NCBI GenBank assembly: GCA_964422365.1
Contig: CAYRAV010000018.1
Location: 1 to 46,991, forward strand
Direction: 5' to 3'
DNA from: CAYRAV01 sp964422365
GTDB taxonomy: Bacteria > Bacillota > Clostridia > Lachnospirales > Lachnospiraceae
Length of the DNA stretch: 46,991 bases
Shown here one piece after another: positions 15,583 through 24,662 of the stretch. Position 1 is the first letter of the stretch. Every line of letters starts with the position of its first letter. A program made the position numbers and the translations under genes. The notes under the pieces are model-generated. The model was given only the letters and a program-made list of their open reading frames with translations, did not search any database and was not told where the DNA came from.

Positions 15583-16431
15583 TCATTCCTTCATTCCTGA
15601 TGCAATAATTCCTTGTTCCAAATAATCCTGTCCAACTACAAATACAAACGCTGCAGGAATCAGTGTAACAACAGAAGCAGCCAAAGCCATTCCTGCCTGC
15701 TCTATTCCAATTTCAGGCAGATACAGCGAAAGCGGCCAGAGTGTTTTATTTTTTAGAAAGGCAAGGGGCTGTTCCATCATGTTCCAACTATCTAAAAATC
15801 CCAAAACTACTGCTGATAAAATTCCAGGGGAGCCTAATGGTATCCCAATCCTCCAAAAGATTGCAAATTCTCCTGCCCCATCTACCCTTGCAGCTTCTAA
15901 CAATTCCTTTGGTATAGCTGTAAAACCGCGGTAAATCAAAAAAACTGAAAAAGTAGAAAAAATAGCTGGTAAAATGACAGATGCCTGTGTATTCATCAAA
16001 TGCATTTCATTTATAACCAGATAAGCAGGTAACATAGTTACCTGAAATGGCAGCAGCATTAAGATAACATAAAGTGTAAACAATAGATTTTTCCCTTTCC
16101 ATTGAAAGGTTGCAAATGCCCATGCTGCAGGTACTGCTACCAAAAGCTGTCCTATTAAAACCAATGACACAATTTTTACTGAATTCCAAAACACTGTTAA
16201 AAACTCCGGTGTCCAAAAGAACAGTTTAATATAATGCACTAATGTGGGATATAATGGAAGTAATTTCCAGTTTATCATTCCGCCTGTATCTGACAAAATA
16301 GCAGACAAGCTGTTTTCTAGTTCATTTCCACTTTTAAAAGAGCCAAAAACTACCAATACAACTGGTATACAAATGATTCCTGCAGAACTCACTACGGTCA
16401 ACCCGCCAACCACATTTCTCTTCTTCTTCAT
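15583..16431 (-). CDS. ABC transporter permease, carbohydrate type (MalG/AraQ-like)
   Basis: 282 residues with six hydrophobic segments. The cytoplasmic EAA loop that contacts the ATPase is clear (KELLEAARVDGAGEFAIFWR, then IPLGSPG). It follows its partner permease by one base and forms the second half of the membrane channel. Substrate is usually a sugar or oligosaccharide, but nothing here identifies which. Confidence 0.92.
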   Translation of the reverse strand: MKKKRNVVGGLTVVSSAGIICIPVVLVVFGSFKSGNELENSLSAILSDTGGMINWKLLPLYPTLVHYIKLFFWTPEFLTVFWNSVKIVSLVLIGQLLVAVPAAWAFATFQWKGKNLLFTLYVILMLLPFQVTMLPAYLVINEMHLMNTQASVILPAIFSTFSVFLIYRGFTAIPKELLEAARVDGAGEFAIFWRIGIPLGSPGILSAVVLGFLDSWNMMEQPLAFLKNKTLWPLSLYLPEIGIEQAGMALAASVVTLIPAAFVFVVGQDYLEQGIIASGMKE

Positions 16432-16432
16432 T

Positions 16433-17308
16433 TCATCCCTCCTGTTCCTCCCACATATGCCGTAAAAGCATTACAAATACAATAAATACAATGGTAATGC
16501 AGACTGCTGCAGCTGCCATTTTATCCATTTGCAGATTAGTAAACCAATTATTAAAAAGATGCTGCAGCAAATACATATTTTGCTGCGGGTATGCACCTGC
16601 TGCCAGATAAGCCTCCCGAAATACTTTAAAGGAATTTAAAAATGATAAAACGGTAATCGTATACAACACTGGTTTTAAACCCGGTAATATGACATATAGA
16701 AAACATTTTGTTTCGGATGCCCCGTCTACTCTGGCTGCTTCCTTTAATTCTTCTGAAACATGATGCAGTCCTGCCAGCCACAGTACAATGGTATATCCGA
16801 GATTCTTCCATATGTAGCTAATGACCAGCACCCAGAAAGAAACATCACTTCCCAGCCAGTCTGCAGTTTCTAATCCGATGGATTCTAATCCTGCATTAAT
16901 CAGCCCATTTTTATGAAATAGCATTTTCCAAATAAGCACTACAGTTGCTGTTGGCACAGCCATTGGAAATAAAAATACAGATTTCAATCCCTGTACCCAC
17001 TTAAGCTGGTACATTACAAGCGAGAGCAGTAAGGATGCCACTAGCAAAAGCGGCATTCCTACAATTACTAATTTTACAGTATTTTTGACTGCTAACAAAA
17101 ACGCTTGATTTGAAAAAATTGCTTTATAATTCTCTATGCCGCAGAATTCCTTTGTTACTGCTGTCTGAAATGAACGTTTTCCCACATCTGCAAATGGTAA
17201 CAGCACAAATAAAAACACACCTGCCAGACTTGGCATAAGAAATAAAATAGCACTTTTGTATCTACTCCTGCAAATGGAGCGAAATTTTTTGGATAATTTC
17301 TTCCACAC
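16433..17308 (-). CDS. ABC transporter permease, carbohydrate type (MalF/UgpA-like)
   Basis: About 291 residues from a GTG at 17308 behind AAGGAG, inside the end of the lipoprotein gene; a TTG at 17317 would sit too close to that site. Six membrane segments begin at about residue 19 (SAILFLMPSLAGVFLFVLLP), and the EAA loop reads EELKEAARVDGASETKCFLY. It pairs with the next permease. Both would need a shared ATPase such as MsmX encoded elsewhere, since none is in this operon. Confidence 0.92.
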   Translation of the reverse strand: MWKKLSKKFRSICRSRYKSAILFLMPSLAGVFLFVLLPFADVGKRSFQTAVTKEFCGIENYKAIFSNQAFLLAVKNTVKLVIVGMPLLLVASLLLSLVMYQLKWVQGLKSVFLFPMAVPTATVVLIWKMLFHKNGLINAGLESIGLETADWLGSDVSFWVLVISYIWKNLGYTIVLWLAGLHHVSEELKEAARVDGASETKCFLYVILPGLKPVLYTITVLSFLNSFKVFREAYLAAGAYPQQNMYLLQHLFNNWFTNLQMDKMAAAAVCITIVFIVFVMLLRHMWEEQEG

Positions 17309-19595
17309 TGTCTTCAACTCCTTTTTCTCCTGTCAGTGCCTGTGCTCCAATTGTAATCATTTCATCTTTCAGGCTGTTATCTGTAACCGATGGTGTATCC
17401 AAAGAATTGATTATCGTTTTTAGTTTCTCTATTTCAGGTTGAGCCGGCCATTCTATCTCTAGATTAACCTCATTTCCTTCATGGTCACTAAACGATACCA
17501 TTCCGCTTGATTCTGGTATAGGATTTTTGGCAAAAACTTCATATGCATCTGCATTTACCGGAAAACCATCTCCTAAATCTTTTCCCTGTACTTCTGTTCC
17601 CAGAAGAGTATGAATAAACTCTTCCGCTATTTCCTGATTTTTAGAATTGATGCTAATGCCAATGGTTCCAGTCGGACAAAAAATATTGCTATCCTGACCA
17701 TTAAAAACTTTATATTCATTTCCACTTTGTTTTTTATTTGCCGATGTTACAACTTCAAATCCGGACATGGAAAGCAGATAACCTGCTGCTAAAACCTGCG
17801 TTTTCTGAAGCTGACTTGTGGCCTGTCCCCCGCTTTCTAAAAGAATCTCTGTTATCTTCTGGTCGTCATATACTTTCTTATAATCATTTACAATCTCTTC
17901 ATGTGCTTTTATTTCCTTTTCATCTAAATTTTTCTGCTCTGCATCATAGATCCGCTTTGCCTGTGTGAGAAATTCCTGTAATGCTGCTTTGTCTACTATT
18001 CCGTCCTCTGTAACCCAGACATTGGCTGAAGTAAGATATAATTTTTCTAGGAGCTCCTTTGGAGAATAACTTCCTAACACTGTTTCCTTTGTTGTCTGCA
18101 GACCTGCAATTTTTTCGGCTTCATCTGCTAATGTTTTTAAATCTGAGATGTTAGAGAGTGTCGAGCTATCTCCTGTCAGCAATGGTATATTATACCGGAA
18201 TGGCAGTACATAAGTTCCATTCTTTTGCTGGTATCCTTTTAAAATTCCTTCAAAATAAGAATTTGTTTTTTCCAGATTTGTAATGACACCATTTATGTCC
18301 GCCAACATTCCTTTTTCCTCATAAGATTCCATTGGCATCCCGTCTAAAAGAATCAGGTCTGGTCCTTCACCTGCCAACAACTCTGTATTCAGGTTATTGA
18401 TTGCATCACTTTCTGTTATACCATTCTCATCACTTAATCCTATTTCAAACTTAACAAACACTTCCTGATTTTTTTTACGGAAGGTACTGATTGCCTGCCG
18501 AATCGTTTCATTGTCATATAAACCATATATCGTAAGCTGCTGTTCTGGTACCACAGATGCTTCTGCATCATAAACATAAGAATCTAACTCTCCATCACTA
18601 TAAAGAATCAGAAAAGAACCATCTTCATTTTGTAATATTGTCAAAGGTCTTCTTGAGGGATCTCCCAAGCTGGTCAAAGCACCATCTATTAACTGCTCCA
18701 TCACACTTCCACCTATTACATGGCTCGCAATTCCCTCACTGCTCGCAAGATATAAGTTCTGGCCGTCTTCCCCTTTTTGGGCACCACACATTACAGTACC
18801 AGATTTTTTCTCTGTCTGTTTTTCAATGTAGGAATTCAGCACATTATCTTCTGCTGTAATTTCTCCACTTTCCAAGTTATAAAGATAAACCTTTTTTCCA
18901 TCCTGCACAATCAGCGAATCTTTATTTGTACATAGAGCCAAATCACTTTCATTCTCTACTGAAAAAATTTTCTTTGCAGATTCTTTTTTCAGATCAATTT
19001 CATAGACATTCTTGCTCTGCATAACAGCAAAGAGCCTTCCATCTGATGTGAACACAGAATCTTGCATGCCTGTCTGATACTCTTCTATGCCCAATTCAAA
19101 TTTTTGTGTGGTTTTATCCGGCTTTTGGTAGATATACTTCTCAGGAAATAATTTTCCATCTTCCTTTTGCCCCCAGGAAATATAAGAAATAAATACTGCT
19201 CCATCTTCTGCTAATGCCACACTTGTAATAGCTATTTCCTCTCTAAGTACGCTTTCTAGTTCCTTTATGGTTTCTGTTTTCCATGTTTTTCCCTCATCGG
19301 TGGAAATATTTTTTGTTCCAGTTTCAGTATCAACAATTTCAAGGCTTCCGTCTGCTAATCGTCTTATGTTTCCTCTGCCGTTAAAACCTTCTGGTGTATT
19401 GATTATAGTTTCAATATATCTGCCTTTTGCATTTACCTTATGTTCAGAATCATTATTCTCCACCTCTGATACATGATTTTCCCTGTTGTCATCTGTTTTA
19501 TTTTCAGACTTTGCACATGCTGTCATCATCACGGACAATATTACAACAAGTAAAAATGCCATCCACTGTCTGCTTTTCTTTTTCATACTTTTCAC
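17262..19595 (-). CDS. Large substrate-binding lipoprotein with Asp-box N-terminal domain
   Basis: 777 residues from a GTG at 19595, with GGAGG nine bases upstream. A lipoprotein signal ends at Cys27 (VMMTAC). Residues of about 60-340 look like a beta-propeller: STDEGKTW is an Asp-box (BNR) motif and several strand repeats follow. From about 350 (QQLTIYGLYDNETIRQAIST) it is a family-1 extracellular solute-binding protein (LLAGEGPDLILLDGMPMESY). It is about twice the usual length because of the added propeller, which suggests a glycan or polymer ligand. It heads the operon and overlaps the first permease. A divergent two-component system adjoins it. Confidence 0.87.
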   Translation of the reverse strand: MKSMKKKSRQWMAFLLVVILSVMMTACAKSENKTDDNRENHVSEVENNDSEHKVNAKGRYIETIINTPEGFNGRGNIRRLADGSLEIVDTETGTKNISTDEGKTWKTETIKELESVLREEIAITSVALAEDGAVFISYISWGQKEDGKLFPEKYIYQKPDKTTQKFELGIEEYQTGMQDSVFTSDGRLFAVMQSKNVYEIDLKKESAKKIFSVENESDLALCTNKDSLIVQDGKKVYLYNLESGEITAEDNVLNSYIEKQTEKKSGTVMCGAQKGEDGQNLYLASSEGIASHVIGGSVMEQLIDGALTSLGDPSRRPLTILQNEDGSFLILYSDGELDSYVYDAEASVVPEQQLTIYGLYDNETIRQAISTFRKKNQEVFVKFEIGLSDENGITESDAINNLNTELLAGEGPDLILLDGMPMESYEEKGMLADINGVITNLEKTNSYFEGILKGYQQKNGTYVLPFRYNIPLLTGDSSTLSNISDLKTLADEAEKIAGLQTTKETVLGSYSPKELLEKLYLTSANVWVTEDGIVDKAALQEFLTQAKRIYDAEQKNLDEKEIKAHEEIVNDYKKVYDDQKITEILLESGGQATSQLQKTQVLAAGYLLSMSGFEVVTSANKKQSGNEYKVFNGQDSNIFCPTGTIGISINSKNQEIAEEFIHTLLGTEVQGKDLGDGFPVNADAYEVFAKNPIPESSGMVSFSDHEGNEVNLEIEWPAQPEIEKLKTIINSLDTPSVTDNSLKDEMITIGAQALTGEKGVEDSVEEIIQKISLHLQE

Positions 19596-19678
19596 CAAAC
19601 CTTTCCTCCATTTTCTTTCACTTTTTAATTCTCAAAAGTATAACACTTGAGATGACATAGAAAATATAGCACAAAAAC

Positions 19679-19706
19679 CTCTAAATATTCTCTAAATTTT
19701 AGAGAA
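19679..19706. promoter_or_regulatory. Palindrome and direct repeats between divergent operons
   Basis: CTCTAAAT occurs at 19679 and again at 19690, an 11-bp spacing as expected for OmpR-type regulators. The second copy is half of a perfect palindrome TTCTCTAAA-T-TTTAGAGAA (19688-19706). A TATAAT at 19726-19731 with an extended TG lies about 20 bases downstream, towards the regulator gene. A minus-strand TATACT near 19638 reads towards the lipoprotein gene. Confidence 0.6.
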
Positions 19707-19791
19707 TGTTTAAAGATTTCTGTGTTATAATCATTTTAAGTAACAGTGCAGACATACAGAAACAATTGCGCAAATACTTCCCATTGGGCAT

Positions 19792-19835
19792 ACCACAATA
19801 GATGTGCTTTGCACTGAAAATAAGGTATGAATGGC
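19792..19835 (+). repeat. Second dispersed repeat family, copy upstream of the OmpR-type regulator
   Basis: Begins ACCACAATAGATGTGCTTTG and reads on to AAGGTATGAATGGC. It matches 29071-29115 with scattered differences. Further right, ATTCTGACAAATCATAAATT and GACATGGCTGAACTGTT resemble the segment before bioY. Confidence 0.6.
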
Positions 19836-19925
19836 ATGTCTGGACTATCATGAAATATATATTCTGACAAATCATAAATTGACATGGCTGAACTGTTACC
19901 ATTTTAATGATATCGGGAGGTTTCT

Positions 19926-20618
19926 ATGAGAATTTTATTAGTAGAAGACGATGAGGAATTATGTTATTCCCTTTCATTCCAGTTAAAACATTCCGGCTAT
20001 ATTGTGGATACTTGTGAAGATGGAGCAGATGCCTTTTATTATATTAATCAGAAAATATATGACTTGATTCTTCTGGACTGTCTGCTACCACATGTAGATG
20101 GACGAACTATTTTAAAAAAATTACGCTCCCAGGGAGATTCTACTCCTGTCATTTTTCTAACTGCACTGGGTGAATTGGATGATAAAATAAATGGTTTGGA
20201 AACTGGAGCAGATGATTACCTGGTAAAACCATTTGATTATGAGGAGCTTGTTGCCAGGATACGTTGTATCAACCGCCGTCCCAGACAATGGAAGAAAAAT
20301 GAAGTGCTGCCCTTTGGGGATATTACATATTCTAACATGGAAAATATCCTCACAGGACCTTTGGGTTCTTGTACTTTATCAAAAAAAGAAGGTGCTCTGA
20401 TAGATTTTATGATTCAAAATAATACACAGATCCTGCCCCGCCTTACTTTACTGACAAAGGTATGGGGGCCTGATGCAGAAGTGGAAGAAGGCAACTTAGA
20501 TAATTATATTTATTTTATACGGCGGCGTCTGAAAAGTGTTGGTTCCACTGTAAAAATTAAAACTATACGCGGTATTGGCTATCAATTATGTGATAGTATG
20601 TACGATAAAGCACTCTGA
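19926..20618 (+). CDS. OmpR-family response regulator
   Basis: 230 residues behind GGGAGG. The receiver domain opens MRILLVEDDEELCYSL, with the phosphorylated Asp in LILLDCLLPHVDG (about residue 51) and the lysine in DDYLVKPFDYEEL. A winged-helix DNA-binding domain follows (from about 125), ending in DNYIYFIRRRLKS and IRGIGYQL. It forms a two-gene operon with the kinase 32 bases downstream, and is divergent from the lipoprotein-permease operon, its likely target. Confidence 0.95.
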   Translation: MRILLVEDDEELCYSLSFQLKHSGYIVDTCEDGADAFYYINQKIYDLILLDCLLPHVDGRTILKKLRSQGDSTPVIFLTALGELDDKINGLETGADDYLVKPFDYEELVARIRCINRRPRQWKKNEVLPFGDITYSNMENILTGPLGSCTLSKKEGALIDFMIQNNTQILPRLTLLTKVWGPDAEVEEGNLDNYIYFIRRRLKSVGSTVKIKTIRGIGYQLCDSMYDKAL

Positions 20619-20650
20619 CAATCATTATCTATTTTATCTGGAGGTCATAA

Positions 20651-21937
20651 ATGTACAAAAAAATTCACAAACATCTTACCTTTCTTTTCACTGGCATTAC
20701 ATCCCTTATTCTGGTTGTGATGTCAGTCAGCTACCTGTATATGTCAGAAAAAGAATCAAAGAAAAACAGCTTTCTGGCTTTTTCAGGAGAAATGAATACA
20801 ATTATATCAAACCTTGAACAACAGAATACCATTACTTATGAGTGGTTATCAAAAGTCTGTGGAAATGGTAAATATCTTATTTCTGTCTATGATAATGGTA
20901 TTCCTCTTTCTTATACTTCCAACGTTTTGTCCGAAGAAACCCTGTCACTAATGGATGAAATAATGGAGAATTGTATTGATACCATCCGCACCCTTCCATC
21001 CCCAAATACATTTTCTTCTTCACACAAAGAGTTTCCCTATGCCTCAAAGGAAGGAAGCCATTATTATGTTTGTTATGTGAAAATCCGGCATACTTCCGGA
21101 AATCTTACTGCCATTATTCTATTTTCCACAAAGGAATTGTTACATCAGATTCTGATTTCCCGCACTCGTTTTCTGGTCATTAACCTTATTGGAATTTTGC
21201 TGCTATTTCTCTTTTCGTGGCATTACACAAAACAGCTTTTATCACCAATCCAAAAATCACAGGAACAGCAGGCAGCCTTTATTGCGGCAGCTTCCCATGA
21301 ACTTAGAACTCCGCTTTCTGTTATCCTGTCTTCGCTTTCCGCCCTAAAATGTGCCCCGCCCTCCAAACAGAAACATTTTCTTCATACAATAGAAACGGAA
21401 AGCAGCCGCATGTCACGTCTGGTTACAGATATGTTAACCCTTGCACGCTCTGACAACCACACATGGTCCTTTCATAAAAAGGAAACTGAATTGGATACCA
21501 TATTGCTCAATGCATATGAAACCTTTGAATCTGTTGCATGTGAAAAGCAGATTTCCCTATGCATTGCACTTCCGGAAGAAATGCTTCCATTATGTTTCTG
21601 TGATCAGGAACGTATCTCTCAGGTACTTGGTATTTTAATTTCTAATGCAATCACCTATGGAAAGACAGGCGGTTACACAAAGCTCAGTTTAACATATCAA
21701 AATGGCAGCTTCTATTTTCAGATAACCGACAATGGAATTGGTATCTCCAAAGAAGCAAAGGAACATATTTTTGACCGTTTTTACCGTGCCGACCCTTCCC
21801 GTTCAAAAAGGGAACATTTTGGGCTTGGCCTATGCATCGCAAAAGAAATTATTGATGCCCATCATGGAAGTATTCAGGTAAGTGACACTCCTGGCGGCGG
21901 AACAACCTTCACTGTCAGACTCCCTCTAAATCCATAA
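20651..21937 (+). CDS. Sensor histidine kinase
   Basis: 428 residues behind GGAGG. Two membrane helices (about 9-30 and 174-193) enclose an outside sensor domain of about 140 residues. The H-box is SHELRTPLSVILSSL, the N-box LGILISNAITYGK, and ITDNGIGI, FGLGLCIAKEII and GGGTTFTVRLP complete the ATP-binding domain. It phosphorylates the regulator encoded just upstream. The signal is unknown; the adjacent lipoprotein transporter suggests an extracellular glycan or an envelope cue. Confidence 0.95.
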   Translation: MYKKIHKHLTFLFTGITSLILVVMSVSYLYMSEKESKKNSFLAFSGEMNTIISNLEQQNTITYEWLSKVCGNGKYLISVYDNGIPLSYTSNVLSEETLSLMDEIMENCIDTIRTLPSPNTFSSSHKEFPYASKEGSHYYVCYVKIRHTSGNLTAIILFSTKELLHQILISRTRFLVINLIGILLLFLFSWHYTKQLLSPIQKSQEQQAAFIAAASHELRTPLSVILSSLSALKCAPPSKQKHFLHTIETESSRMSRLVTDMLTLARSDNHTWSFHKKETELDTILLNAYETFESVACEKQISLCIALPEEMLPLCFCDQERISQVLGILISNAITYGKTGGYTKLSLTYQNGSFYFQITDNGIGISKEAKEHIFDRFYRADPSRSKREHFGLGLCIAKEIIDAHHGSIQVSDTPGGGTTFTVRLPLNP

Positions 21938-21970
21938 AAATATTATAACTATTGAACGCAAAAAAAGAAA

Positions 21971-22013
21971 TAAAAAAGCAGAGTCAAAACGATTTTTGTC
22001 ATTTTGGCTCTGC
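21971..22013 (-). terminator. Terminator after ppa
   Basis: GCAGAGCCAAAA and TTTTGACTCTGC (minus strand) form a 12-bp stem with one G-T pair, followed by TTTTTTA. It lies just downstream of the pyrophosphatase gene and also closes the kinase transcript from the other side, with a weaker tract. Confidence 0.85.
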
Positions 22014-22049
22014 CTGTTATACAACATTCATGCTTGCCAGCTTCCTTTA

Positions 22050-22595
22050 TCAATTTTCATCTGAGCCCTTTCCATATTTTTTCTCATAATTTTCCAGACA
22101 TGACTGGATTACCTCAACGGCCTCAATCGGGCCTCCAAATTCATCTACTGTTGTTTCCTTATTTTCTAAGGATTTGTAAATGGAAAAGAAATGTTTCAAT
22201 TCATCTAAAATATGTTCCGGTAATTCCTTTATGTCTGTATATCCCATATAGGTAGGATCGCTGTATGGAATTGCAATAATCTTCTCATCACCCATGCCCG
22301 AATCTACCATCCTCATAATTCCTATTGGATAGCACCGCACCAAAGTTAATGGCTGAATCGGCTCGGAACAAAGCACTAGTACATCTAACGGATCTTTATC
22401 ATCTCCTAATGTTCTCGGAATAAAGCCATAGTTCATAGGATAATGTGTCGCTGTAAACAGAATTCTATCCAATAAAAGAAGCCCTGTTTCTTTGTCTAGT
22501 TCATACTTGCGGTTACTTCCCTTTGGAATCTCAATTACAGCCATAAAATCTGTTGGGAAAATTCTTTCCGGATTGATATCATGCCAAATATTCAT
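22050..22595 (-). CDS. ppa: Inorganic pyrophosphatase, family I
   Basis: 181 residues. It hydrolyses pyrophosphate to two phosphates in the cytoplasm, pulling biosynthetic reactions forward. The family signature GDDKDPLDVLVL with its three metal-binding aspartates is present, as are EIPKGSNRKYELDKETG and YPMNYGFIP with the usual Lys, Glu and Tyr residues. The start is the ATG at 22595 (AGAAAGGAGAATACT upstream). It appears monocistronic, with a palindrome over its likely promoter. Confidence 0.96.
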   Translation of the reverse strand: MNIWHDINPERIFPTDFMAVIEIPKGSNRKYELDKETGLLLLDRILFTATHYPMNYGFIPRTLGDDKDPLDVLVLCSEPIQPLTLVRCYPIGIMRMVDSGMGDEKIIAIPYSDPTYMGYTDIKELPEHILDELKHFFSIYKSLENKETTVDEFGGPIEAVEVIQSCLENYEKKYGKGSDEN

Positions 22596-22671
22596 AGTAT
22601 TCTCCTTTCTTATAAGATAGCCAAGCAGTCATAGGAAAAGCCTGGTTATTTTTATCTCTTATAAACTGTTA

Positions 22672-22695
22672 CTAAATAGTATTATAACTATTTAG
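22672..22695 (-). promoter_or_regulatory. Palindrome over the probable ppa -10 element
   Basis: CTAAATAGT-ATTATA-ACTATTTAG is a perfect 9-bp inverted repeat. Its centre on the minus strand contains TATAAT, about 80 bases upstream of ppa. It could be an operator. Confidence 0.45.
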
Positions 22696-22716
22696 AAGGT
22701 GCCATTCACAAAATGC
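22694..22716 (-). repeat. Second dispersed repeat family, copy upstream of ppa
   Basis: A 23-bp segment (contains AAGGTGCCATTCACAAAA) identical to the reverse complement of 29369-29391. The following bases, ending CACCTTCTGAACAGTT near 22760, also resemble the bioY upstream copy. Confidence 0.7.
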
Positions 22717-22758
22717 AGAATATACAATTGCACATATGATCTCACACCTTCTGAACAG

Positions 22759-23016
22759 TTACAAATTACTTTTAATAAATTCTTCCAGCAGCTCTGCGGT
22801 CTTATCCTCATCTGCCCCCTCTACCTGCACTACAATTTTGTCACCACATTTTACACCTAATCCCATCAACTCTACCAGTCTGGAAGCATCCACTGCCTTT
22901 CCGCCATGCTGGATAATGACTTTACTTTGATATTTTTTTACTTCTTTTACCAAAGCTCCTGCCGGCCTTGCATGAATTCCTACTTTATCTGCCACCACAT
23001 ATTCAAATGTTTTCAT
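22759..23016 (-). CDS. HPr-family phosphocarrier protein lacking Ser46
   Basis: 85 residues from the ATG at 23016; AAAGGATG upstream fits this start, while an ATG at 23025 would overlap it. KVGIHARPAG places His15 correctly for PTS phosphorylation. At position 46, where HPrK/P phosphorylates a serine, the sequence is DASRLVELMG with an arginine (Ser is at 45). This protein may transfer phosphate but escape catabolite-repression control, unlike the HPr at 7126-7392. It lies alone between ppa and the SH3-like gene. Confidence 0.9.
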   Translation of the reverse strand: MKTFEYVVADKVGIHARPAGALVKEVKKYQSKVIIQHGGKAVDASRLVELMGLGVKCGDKIVVQVEGADEDKTAELLEEFIKSNL

Positions 23017-23210
23017 CGCTCTCATCCTTTCTTTTATTCTCTACAAAATCTCTACATTACCTGTTATCATGTTCCAGAACGTGTTTGGCAACTCGTACCT
23101 TATAGTCAAATTATATCATAAGATGTCTGCAACATCAACTTGACTTCAAATAAAATTTCCCTGGTACTCTTTTATTTTTCGTATTCTTTGCAGTTTATCG
23201 TCTAATTTCA

Positions 23211-23256
23211 AACAAAAAAAGCAGCAGACATAGCCATATGATAAAAGTCTGCCACT
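23211..23256 (-). terminator. Terminator after the SH3-like protein gene
   Basis: On the minus strand AGTGGCAGAC pairs with GTCTGCTGCT (10 bp with two G-T pairs), followed by TTTTTTTGTTT. It lies about 75 bases beyond the gene's stop. Confidence 0.7.
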
Positions 23257-23332
23257 ATTTTTGTTAAAACTTTCCCTGCCTCATTCCTTATTTTCCCCTA
23301 AAATCCTGTTTATATCAATGTGTTGCATTTTA

Positions 23333-24175
23333 TTATCCTGCAAAAACTGATTCTCTAAAATAGTTTCCGTTATATTTTTTAACTGCTGGAATATATCCTG
23401 TCTTTCCTTTATTGTTTTTTACCTGAAAGTAAACTTTATTATTCTTGTAAACAACCTTATTCAACTTTGCTACATTTCCCTTTTTTAATGTATAAGCAAA
23501 CTTGTTCGCTCCAGCCTTCTTATACACTTTTATCTTCTTTTCTGCTGTCCATTTATTTTTCTGATTATACATTTCTTTGTAATTAATAGCAAATGTATTC
23601 GATGTCAGCTCAAATTTTCCATCGCTATAGCTGATGTTCATATTAAATCTAATAGATCCTGTTGTATAAAACTGTGCCCTTGCACTCAGTTCTATTGTAT
23701 TACCGGAAACATTTTCAATGTCAACCAAATAATAATCTGCATATTTTGCATAATATTTTTGGAAATTATATACACTTTTGAATTTACCATTCTGATAAGT
23801 ATAAAGTTGATGTATACAGTCATCGTCACTACCAACTGTACTTTGAATATCAAAAAATACTTTTCCATTTGCTAATCTGATCAGCTTTACTTCCCAAACA
23901 GGACCAAAGTCTCTATAGTGTTCAAATACTACATTACCATTTACAATCACCTGCATGGATGCAGTTTCCCCAGATGATTGTTCATCCGACTTTACCTTTA
24001 TTTTGACAGTATCTGCTGCTCCATCTCCGTTAACATCATATGTTGAATATACTGTACCCGGTTCTAATGACACATTCACTTCACTCGCTGCATTTACAGC
24101 CTGTCCCATACCAAAACAACTACGTACCAATATAATACAAACAATGCAAAACTTAATACTATTTTTTAATTTCAT
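23333..24175 (-). CDS. Secreted protein with C-terminal SH3-like domain
   Basis: About 280 residues from the ATG at 24175; GGAG lies nine bases upstream and earlier ATGs overlap or precede it. A signal peptide covers about residues 1-30 (hydrophobic CIVCIILVRSCFGM, cleavage near VNAAS). The middle contains DVNGDGAADTVKIKV, a calcium-binding or FG-GAP-like loop. The last 65 residues (KKIKVYKKAGANKFAYTLKK, then VYFQVKNNKGKTGYIPA) look like a bacterial SH3 domain that binds cell wall. It is probably exported or wall-associated. The exact role is unknown. Confidence 0.82.
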   Translation of the reverse strand: MKLKNSIKFCIVCIILVRSCFGMGQAVNAASEVNVSLEPGTVYSTYDVNGDGAADTVKIKVKSDEQSSGETASMQVIVNGNVVFEHYRDFGPVWEVKLIRLANGKVFFDIQSTVGSDDDCIHQLYTYQNGKFKSVYNFQKYYAKYADYYLVDIENVSGNTIELSARAQFYTTGSIRFNMNISYSDGKFELTSNTFAINYKEMYNQKNKWTAEKKIKVYKKAGANKFAYTLKKGNVAKLNKVVYKNNKVYFQVKNNKGKTGYIPAVKKYNGNYFRESVFAG

Positions 24176-24541
24176 TATCATTCTCTCCTTCATTTATAAA
24201 ATATAATGTGACACAGACATTCCTATATTGTATTCTCAAATACTGCCGTCTTATCATCTAAGTACCTTTTATGGCTTTTCCATATCATCTTTTTTCCATT
24301 CCCTCCCGCTATTTTCTTCCCCCCTTTCAAAAGGATAAAGTCAGAAACTTCATAACATTGATACATCTGTGCCAAGTTTCAATATACTCTAAAGGAACAG
24401 AAAACACAATAGCATTTGTATGAAAAGACGTTTTCTTATCAATTTTGGTCAATAAAATTCCTTTACCAATAACCGAAACAGATCAAAAACGGAACAGTTC
24501 ATCCTGCCATTCCTATTTGGGTTGAATTGTAACACAAACAC
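24176..24541. other. Intergenic stretch, no gene assigned
   Basis: No convincing gene. A 21-codon minus-strand frame (24223-24288, starting MIWKSHKRYLDD) has a poorly placed ribosome-binding site, so I do not call it. The region presumably holds the promoter of the SH3-like gene. Confidence 0.4.
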
Positions 24542-24556
24542 TAGAGCGTGTTTCGG
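24542..24556. repeat. Solitary repeat terminus (R8)
   Basis: TAGAGCGTGTTTCGG: the outer 12 bases match the family terminus, then the match ends. It lies just upstream of the LytTR regulator promoter. Confidence 0.6.
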
Positions 24557-24566
24557 TGCAATTTTC

Positions 24567-24595
24567 TTGTATTTTCTTTATTTTTAGTTTATAAT
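24567..24595 (+). promoter_or_regulatory. Promoter of the LytTR two-component operon
   Basis: TTGTAT, a 17-bp spacer and TATAAT, about 68 bases upstream of the start. A second TATAAT at 24602 is a possible alternative -10. Confidence 0.6.
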
Positions 24596-24662
24596 ATACT
24601 CTATAATTTGGGAAACTTGTAACAGTTGAATTACAAAAACTTTACTATGGAGAGGTATGATT

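Noticed and set aside
15404..15586. 60-residue frame between the permease and the HlyD-like gene
   Set aside because: It runs across the solitary repeat terminus R7 and into the next gene's start, with no protein-like pattern.
24223..24288. 21-codon minus-strand frame MIWKSHKRYLDD...
   Set aside because: The only purine-rich site lies too far upstream, and there is no supporting homology.
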